Shown: in pieces, positions 34,660-39,383 of the stretch | How the letters are laid out: each line of letters begins with the position of its first letter | Numbering within the stretch: the first letter of the stretch is position 1 | From: Fimbriiglobus sp. | GTDB lineage: Bacteria; Planctomycetota; Planctomycetia; Gemmatales; Gemmataceae | Reading direction: 5' to 3' | Assembly: GCA_025351325.1 (NCBI GenBank) | Contig: JANXWE010000070.1 | Location: 1 to 39,383 of the forward strand | DNA length: 39,383 nucleotides | Notes under the pieces: model-generated | The model's database searches: none | Told to the model about the DNA's origin: nothing | What the model saw: only the letters and a program-made list of their open reading frames with translations | Made by a program: the position numbers and the translations under genes

Positions 34660-35816
34660 TCCTCGCGCTCGTCGCCCTGGCCCTGTTCTTCTCGGGCCTC
34701 CCGTGTTGGCTCTATTTTCGCAATGTCAAGCAGTTCCGCGTCCCGGAAATCAGTACCGGTGGCACGCCGGAACGAATCTCGGTGCTGATCCCCGCACGCA
34801 ACGAGGAGGCCGGGATCGCCAAGGCCCTCGAAGCGGTGCTGGCCAACACCGGCGTCGAATTGGAAGTGATCGTGCTCGACGATAGTTCGACCGACCGCAC
34901 CGCCGAAATCGTGCAGGAGGTCGCCAGTCGAGATCCCCGCGTCCGCTTGGCCACGTCTTCGCCGTTGCCGGCCGGTTGGTGCGGTAAGCAGTACGCTTGC
35001 TTCCAACTTTCGCAACTGGCCCGGTACGAAGTCATCACCTTTCTTGATGCCGATGTCCGACTCGGCCCGGTCGCCTTGCAGCGCATGGGCGGATTCCTGC
35101 GTACCTCCGGTGCGAGTCTGGTCAGTGGTTTCCCACGCCAAGAAACCGGTACCCTCGGTGAAGTTTTGATCGTCCCGCTGATCAACTGGTTACTACTCGG
35201 TTACCTCCCACTGAATCGGATGCGTCTGAGTCTCCTCCCGGCACTCGGGGCCGGCTGTGGTCAGTGGTTTCTGACGACCGCCGAAGCGTACCGCCAAGTC
35301 GGTGGGCACGGGCACCCGATGGTACGCGCTTCCCTGCACGACGGGGTCAAACTGCCACGTGCTTACCGCACATGCGGCTTGAAAACCGACCTCGGCGATG
35401 CGAGCCAAGATGCCGTCTGTCGGATGTACCGCAGTACCGGCCAAGTCTGGAACGGCTTCGCCAAAAATGCCCGCGAGGGGATCGGCTCCCCAGGTATGAT
35501 CTGGATTTGGACGGTGCTACTCACCCTCGGGCACGTGCTACCGTTCGCACTCCTGTGCTATCTGCCGCTGCCGCTCTACGAAACTTTGGCGATCCTCCTG
35601 GCGGTCGGCTGGTCGCTCGCACCGCGAATTCATGCCGCGAGCCGATTTCAACAACCATGGTGGGGGGTCATTTTCCATCCGTTGTCGATTGCGACGTTAC
35701 TCGCCATTCAATGGTACGCCACGGTGCGAAGCTGGCTCGGTCGCCCGGTCGGTTGGAAAGGACGTACCCCGCCGACACTAACATCAGAATTGAAAGTACC
35801 TCTTCCATCCGCGTGA
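34656..35816 (+). CDS. GT2 glycosyltransferase, CrtQ-like
   Basis: This is a 386-residue membrane glycosyltransferase. The ATG at 34656 overlaps the acyltransferase stop; a longer frame upstream is an overlap artefact. It has an N-terminal membrane helix ([21 protein letters not shown]), a GT-A core with [14 protein letters not shown] and [15 protein letters not shown], a DxD-like FLDADVRLG, and C-terminal membrane helices (about residues 285-360). The build matches CrtQ, which glucosylates C30 carotenoid acids. Context supports sugar transfer to the carotenoid at the membrane. Confidence 0.88.
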   Translation: MILALVALALFFSGLPCWLYFRNVKQFRVPEISTGGTPERISVLIPARNEEAGIAKALEAVLANTGVELEVIVLDDSSTDRTAEIVQEVASRDPRVRLATSSPLPAGWCGKQYACFQLSQLARYEVITFLDADVRLGPVALQRMGGFLRTSGASLVSGFPRQETGTLGEVLIVPLINWLLLGYLPLNRMRLSLLPALGAGCGQWFLTTAEAYRQVGGHGHPMVRASLHDGVKLPRAYRTCGLKTDLGDASQDAVCRMYRSTGQVWNGFAKNAREGIGSPGMIWIWTVLLTLGHVLPFALLCYLPLPLYETLAILLAVGWSLAPRIHAASRFQQPWWGVIFHPLSIATLLAIQWYATVRSWLGRPVGWKGRTPPTLTSELKVPLPSA

Positions 35817-35823
35817 GCCGAGC

Positions 35824-36588
35824 ATGAGTCAAGAATTACCCGCCTACGTCGTGATCGGTGCCGCCGGGGGCATCGGCACCGCCCTCTGTCGGCTGCTCGC
35901 CGCCAAAGGGGCGCGGCTGTTCCTGGTCGGCCAAACGGCGGGCAAACTCGACGCGCTCGCGGCCGAACTTCGTGAGGCGCACCCGCAGAGCGAGTATGTC
36001 ACGCACGTCGGGGATGCCACGAAATCGGCAGACATGGATTCGGCATTTACTGCGGCGACCGCAAAGTTCGGCACGTTAGCGGGGGCAACCAATTTAGTCG
36101 GTTCGATCATTCTCAAACCGGCGCACCTGACTACCGATGCCGAGTTCGAGCAGACATTGCAACTCAACACTTACTCCGCATTTTACACCGTCCGTGCGGC
36201 CGCCAAAGCGATGATGACCACCGGCGGTTCCATCGTCCTCGCGTCTACCGTGGCAACGCGAATCGGGCTGATGAATCACGAAGCCATCGCCACCGCCAAA
36301 GGGGCTGTGAATGGCTTGGTACTCTCCGCAGCGGCAACCTACGCTCCCCGCAACATCCGTGTGAATGCGGTGGCTCCTGGTTTGGTGAAGACCCCGCTAG
36401 CTGCCCGCATCACCTCGAACGAGCTGGCCTTGAAGGCATCCACCGCAATGCACCCACTTGGCCGAGTTGGAGAACCAAACGACGTGGCGACAGCAATCAC
36501 GTGGTTACTTGACCCCGCCACAACGTGGGTGACGGGTCAGCTCATTGGTATCGACGGTGGACTTTCGACCGTGAAGGCGAAGGGATGA
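35824..36588 (+). CDS. SDR-family protein lacking the catalytic Tyr
   Basis: This is a 254-residue short-chain dehydrogenase fold, with cofactor motif VVIGAAGGIGTALCRLLAAKGA near the N-terminus. It has a variant NAG-type segment (ATNLVGS), a Ser in VLASTVATRIG, and the Lys in NHEAIATAKGAVNGL. Where the family has Tyr four residues before that Lys, this protein has Ile, so the classical YxxxK pair is broken while the Lys remains. It ends with a normal WVTGQLIGIDGG. It may be a divergent enzyme or a non-catalytic partner in the carotenoid pathway. It is coupled by ATGA to the next gene. Confidence 0.88.
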   Translation: MSQELPAYVVIGAAGGIGTALCRLLAAKGARLFLVGQTAGKLDALAAELREAHPQSEYVTHVGDATKSADMDSAFTAATAKFGTLAGATNLVGSIILKPAHLTTDAEFEQTLQLNTYSAFYTVRAAAKAMMTTGGSIVLASTVATRIGLMNHEAIATAKGAVNGLVLSAAATYAPRNIRVNAVAPGLVKTPLAARITSNELALKASTAMHPLGRVGEPNDVATAITWLLDPATTWVTGQLIGIDGGLSTVKAKG

Positions 36589-37007
36589 GCGACGGACTGC
36601 TGATCGCGAATGCCTTGGCCACGTGGTTCATGGTCGGCGTGATTTGGCTAGTGCAGTTGCTCATATACCCATCGTTCCGCAACATCGCACCCGACCGATT
36701 CCGGGCGGAAATGCTGAAGCATCAAACGGTGACGGGCCGGGTCGTGATCCTGCCGATGCTCGTCGAATTGGGCACGTCGTTGGCGTTGCTCGTGTTCCAC
36801 CCGGAATCGGCACTGGTATGGCTCGGCAACGTCTGCGTTGGCGCCTGGGGCTTCTCGACGGTGTTGGTTCAAGTCCCTCAACACACCCGATTGATAGCCG
36901 ACGGCCTGGAGGTTCGAACGCTGGCCAATTTGGTGAAATACAACTGGCCCCGAACCATCGCCTGGACGCTGCACGGGGGCATCTGCGCGGCGTTGTTGTG
37001 GAAGTGA
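36585..37007 (+). CDS. Small four-helix membrane protein in the carotenoid operon
   Basis: This is a 140-residue protein with about four hydrophobic segments. The ATG at 36585 overlaps the SDR stop (ATGA). Conserved-looking features are WLVQLLIYPSFRNI, with a Tyr-Pro inside the first helix region, HQTVTGRVVILPMLVE, and QHTRLIADGLE with a His in a helix. The family is not recognised with confidence. Tight coupling to the SDR and the carotenoid genes suggests a function in pigment modification or membrane placement (inference). Confidence 0.8.
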   Translation: MSDGLLIANALATWFMVGVIWLVQLLIYPSFRNIAPDRFRAEMLKHQTVTGRVVILPMLVELGTSLALLVFHPESALVWLGNVCVGAWGFSTVLVQVPQHTRLIADGLEVRTLANLVKYNWPRTIAWTLHGGICAALLWK

Positions 37008-37008
37008 C

Positions 37009-38943
37009 TCACAGATCCAAATCCTCGGCGACGGTCTGATCGGCCTTCTCCATGATGAATTTGTACCGTGGGGCCGCATCGCTGCCCATCAGGTCACGGA
37101 AGGCGTCGTGGGCCTCCAAATTTGACTCGACTTCCACCTTCAGCACAGTACGTGTCTTCACGTCGAGCGTCGTCTGGGCTAACACACGGGCCGGCATTTC
37201 TCCCAGTCCTTTGAACCGGGTGATGTCGATCTTCGAGTTGCTCCGCAACCCTCCAATGATCTCTTCCTTATGTTCGTCGTCGCGTGCCCAATACGTCTCC
37301 TTACCGACATCAAGCCGGTACAACGGCGGCTGAGCGATGAAAATGTGTCCCTTGCGTACTAACTCCGGCATGTGACGAAAGAAGAAGCCGAGTAGTAGCG
37401 TGCAGATATGGTAGCCGTCCGCGTCGGCGTCCATCAGCAGGATGATCTTGCCGTAACGCAGGCCGCCGTATTGGAATTTGTCCCCGGCGCCGGTGCCGAT
37501 GGCATTGGTCAAGTCGGCCAGTTCGGCATTTTTCAACACATCAAGGGTCGTAAGATCTTCGCCATTGAGAATCTTACCCCGTAGTGGCAGTACCGCTTGG
37601 GTGGCATTGTTGCGGCCCTGTTTCGCCGAGCCACCGGCACTATCACCTTCGACGATGAACAGTTCCGTGTGGCCTAGGTCGGCCGACTTGCAGTCGGCCA
37701 ATTTGCCGGGCAAGCTGAGCCGGCGGGTATTGCTGACCGACTTGCGGGTGATCTCGATGGCGGCCCGAGACGCCTCCCGGGCTTTCGCCGCCAGCACGAT
37801 GCGACCGACGATGGCATCGGCGGCCGAGCCGTTGGAATTCAGCCACGTTTCTAAGGCCGTGCGGACGAAGTTGTCGACCTTGGCTTCGGTTTCGCCGTTG
37901 TTGAGTCGCTGCTTGGTCTGCCCCTCGAACTCCGGATTTTGCACGAACACCGACAGGATCGCCACGACCCCTTCGCGGATATCGTCGGCGGTGATCTTCA
38001 ACCCTTTGATCTTCACGTCGTGGGTTTCGATGTAGTTGTTCACCGCTTTCCGCAGGGCCGATTTGAAGCCGTTTTCGTGCGTGCCACCGTTGGGTGTGCG
38101 GATGCCGTTGACGTACGACCGCAATGTTTCGTCGGTCGATTGCGTCCATTGCAGCGCGATTTCCATCCGGTCTTCGCCCTCGCGTTTGGCGTGGAACGCG
38201 GCCTCCGTCACAGGTGCTTTCTGATCGTCCATCACGAGTTTGACGAGGAAGTCGGGGATGCCGCCGGGGTGCGACAGGTCGACCGATTCGGCGGTGATGT
38301 CGTTCCTGAACGTGATGTTCAGCCCGGCGTGGATGTACGAGATGTCCTCGAGTCGATGGTGGATCGTGTCGGCGTCGAACCGGGTCGTTTTGAAGATCGT
38401 GTCGTCGGGGTGGAACGTGATGATGGTACCGTGGCCCCGGAATGGCCCGATCTTTTCGAGCTTCGTCTGCGGGATTCCCTTCGCAAAAGTCATCTGGTAC
38501 TCGAATCCGTCCCGGCGCACGTTGGCAATCAATTTCTTCGAGAGCGCATTGACCACCGACGCACCGACCCCGTGGAGGCCACCGGAGTAGAAGTAGTTAC
38601 TGTCCTTGTTGTTGAATTTCCCCCCGGCGTGCAGCTTGGTCAGCACGAGTTCGAGGCCGGAGATTTTGTACTTCGGATGGGTGTCGACGGGGATGCCGCG
38701 GCCGTTGTCTTGCACGGTGATGGCGTCGCCCGATTTGTGCAGCACCACGAGAATGTGATCGGCGTAGCCGTTCAGGTATTCGTCGATGGAGTTGTCGACG
38801 ATTTCCATGACGAGGTGGTGCAACCCCTTCGCATCGACCCCGCCGATGTACATGGCCGGGCGGACGCGCACCGGCTCCAAGCCCTCGAGCGCGGTGATCT
38901 CATCGGTGGTGTATTTCGACGGCTTCGGGGGTGTCGTACTCAT
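37009..38943 (-). CDS. Type II DNA topoisomerase subunit B (GyrB/ParE)
   Basis: This is a 644-residue ATPase subunit. The GHKL ATPase domain has LEGLEPVRVRPAMYIGGVD, the catalytic Glu/Asn region LVMEIVDNSIDE, VQDNGRGIPVDTHPKYKISGLE and the lid SGGLHGVGASVVNALS. The TOPRIM region has LFIVEGDSAGGSAKQGRN, a variant acidic motif LLMDADADGYHICTLLLGFFFR, and RFKGLGEMPA. The length and lack of the proteobacterial GyrB insert do not separate GyrB from ParE, so no symbol is given. No A subunit is adjacent. It converges with the carotenoid operon, its stop lying one base after that of the membrane protein gene. Confidence 0.93.
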   Translation of the reverse strand: MSTTPPKPSKYTTDEITALEGLEPVRVRPAMYIGGVDAKGLHHLVMEIVDNSIDEYLNGYADHILVVLHKSGDAITVQDNGRGIPVDTHPKYKISGLELVLTKLHAGGKFNNKDSNYFYSGGLHGVGASVVNALSKKLIANVRRDGFEYQMTFAKGIPQTKLEKIGPFRGHGTIITFHPDDTIFKTTRFDADTIHHRLEDISYIHAGLNITFRNDITAESVDLSHPGGIPDFLVKLVMDDQKAPVTEAAFHAKREGEDRMEIALQWTQSTDETLRSYVNGIRTPNGGTHENGFKSALRKAVNNYIETHDVKIKGLKITADDIREGVVAILSVFVQNPEFEGQTKQRLNNGETEAKVDNFVRTALETWLNSNGSAADAIVGRIVLAAKAREASRAAIEITRKSVSNTRRLSLPGKLADCKSADLGHTELFIVEGDSAGGSAKQGRNNATQAVLPLRGKILNGEDLTTLDVLKNAELADLTNAIGTGAGDKFQYGGLRYGKIILLMDADADGYHICTLLLGFFFRHMPELVRKGHIFIAQPPLYRLDVGKETYWARDDEHKEEIIGGLRSNSKIDITRFKGLGEMPARVLAQTTLDVKTRTVLKVEVESNLEAHDAFRDLMGSDAAPRYKFIMEKADQTVAEDLDL

Positions 38944-38979
38944 GCTGGCGTGCGGTTCCTATGGCGTGTCAACGGCGTG

Positions 38980-39297
38980 TCACTGGTAGTATTTCTTGCT
39001 CAGAATTTCGCCGGTGTCGGCGTCGATGACGTAGTGGGGGCCGCCGCCGGCGACGCGCGAACCGTTCCGCTGTTTGATTTCGTAGTTGACATGCCAACCA
39101 TCTTTTTCGAGAAAGATTTCGATCCCGTAGTGGTGGAGTTGTTCGTAAGCGAGCAATCCGTCCGCGTTGCTGATGGCGAGGGCTTCGTGGATTTCTACTT
39201 TCGGGAGGGGCGCGGATCGGGCCTCCTCGTAGGACTCAAATAGGGAAGCCAGATGGACCGCTGCATCCGCCGACGCGTCGGTCAGGGCCGATGACAT
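38980..39297 (-). CDS. Small NTF2-immunity-like protein
   Basis: This is a 105-residue soluble protein with helical N-terminal half and a C-terminal half YEIKQRNGSRVAGGGPHYVIDADTGEILSKKYYQ. The GGGPHYVID-TGEI pattern is like the strand pair ending NTF2-fold immunity proteins. The match is from memory and weak. It lies 36 bases upstream of the topoisomerase gene on the same strand, and its start overlaps the end of an ORF running in from the right. No toxin partner is visible within the window. Confidence 0.6.
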   Translation of the reverse strand: MSSALTDASADAAVHLASLFESYEEARSAPLPKVEIHEALAISNADGLLAYEQLHHYGIEIFLEKDGWHVNYEIKQRNGSRVAGGGPHYVIDADTGEILSKKYYQ

Positions 39298-39383
39298 AAA
39301 TTTGTTCCTCGCTGATGGTGAAAAACGGGATGCCCGCTTCGTCGGCCAACTTATGGTCGTCGCTACTCGGGTCGGGCATGAAT
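39236..39383 (-). CDS. Partial ORF entering from the right edge
   Basis: The frame is open from the window edge to a stop at 39236-39238. From an in-frame ATG at 39379 it reads MPDPSSDDHKLADEAGIPFF and then TISEEQIYVIG, followed by a Gly/Pro-rich tail. The segment HKLADEAGIPFF resembles the C-terminal part of HAD-like or related enzymes, where an Asp-rich loop precedes AGIPF. It overlaps the start of the NTF2-like gene by 62 bases. Likely the 3' end of a real gene, but too short for a firm call. Confidence 0.45.
   Translation of the reverse strand, partial: FMPDPSSDDHKLADEAGIPFFTISEEQIYVIGPDRRVGGCSGPSGFPI

Noticed and set aside
37939-39243. 434-codon + strand frame opposite the topoisomerase subunit
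   Set aside because: The minus strand encodes clear GHKL and TOPRIM motifs; the + frame has the Val/Asp-rich composition of an antisense shadow.
1-39383. CRISPR array
   Set aside because: No regularly spaced identical repeats were seen anywhere; the repeats present are palindromic or tRNA-derived pairs.

Overview
The window looks like a chromosomal segment of a Gemmata-type planctomycete (family-level guess). The reasons are a DUF1549/DUF1553 protein, a DUF1571 protein, a squalene-type carotenoid cluster, very large proteins of unknown function and a GC-rich composition. No species can be named from the sequence alone.

Layout. (1) 1-8348: the 3' end of a gene fusing a Cdc48/Vps4-like AAA+ domain to an FtsH (M41) zinc protease. 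It is followed in close same-strand order by a conserved-looking 87-residue protein and two very large paralogous proteins (1163 and 1109 residues). This resembles the multi-gene FtsH-based 'ternary' conflict systems predicted computationally, but the left part is cut off. (2) 8354-9253, minus strand: a membrane-anchored protein gene split by one in-frame amber codon. (3) 9497-12774: a housekeeping cluster rpsP-trmD-rplS-yraN-tyrS, without rimM. (4) 12775-13241: an RNA-only segment with two tandem tRNA-like genes. In each, the 3' half (T-arm plus 3' acceptor strand) lies upstream of the matching 5' half (5' acceptor strand plus D-arm). The flanking sequences pair into long helices, and a strong intrinsic terminator closes the segment. 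I read these as circularly permuted tRNA or tRNA-like genes, and this is the most unusual signal in the window. (5) 13322-15601: a TolC-like outer-membrane lipoprotein (minus strand), then a large imperfect palindrome. (6) 15959-16835: two small conserved genes (Mpo1/DUF962-like and DUF1415). (7) 16938-20778: a TetR-controlled DevBCA/MacAB-type exporter operon with a clear promoter and a palindromic operator. The ATPase carries a palindromic repeat within its apparent reading frame. (8) 20818-22513: ribulose-phosphate epimerase and a DUF1571 protein.

(9) 22572-24477: a tRNA with CAT anticodon whose 3' part is duplicated 1.8 kb downstream. Between the copies lies an AT-richer two-gene insert (HipA-like kinase and DUF3037). 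It reads as a miniature tRNA-targeted island without its own integrase. (10) 24484-29512: a glycosyltransferase, a YcjX-like P-loop protein and the DUF1549/DUF1553 protein. (11) 29531-37007: a PLP-dependent deaminase/desulfhydrase divergent from a tightly coupled six-gene operon. That operon has two CrtI/CrtN-family desaturases, an acyltransferase, a GT2 glycosyltransferase, an SDR lacking the catalytic Tyr and a small membrane protein. It fits a staphyloxanthin-like, esterified and glycosylated C30 carotenoid pathway. (12) 37009-39383, minus strand: a GyrB/ParE-type topoisomerase subunit, a small NTF2-immunity-like protein and a partial ORF leaving the window.
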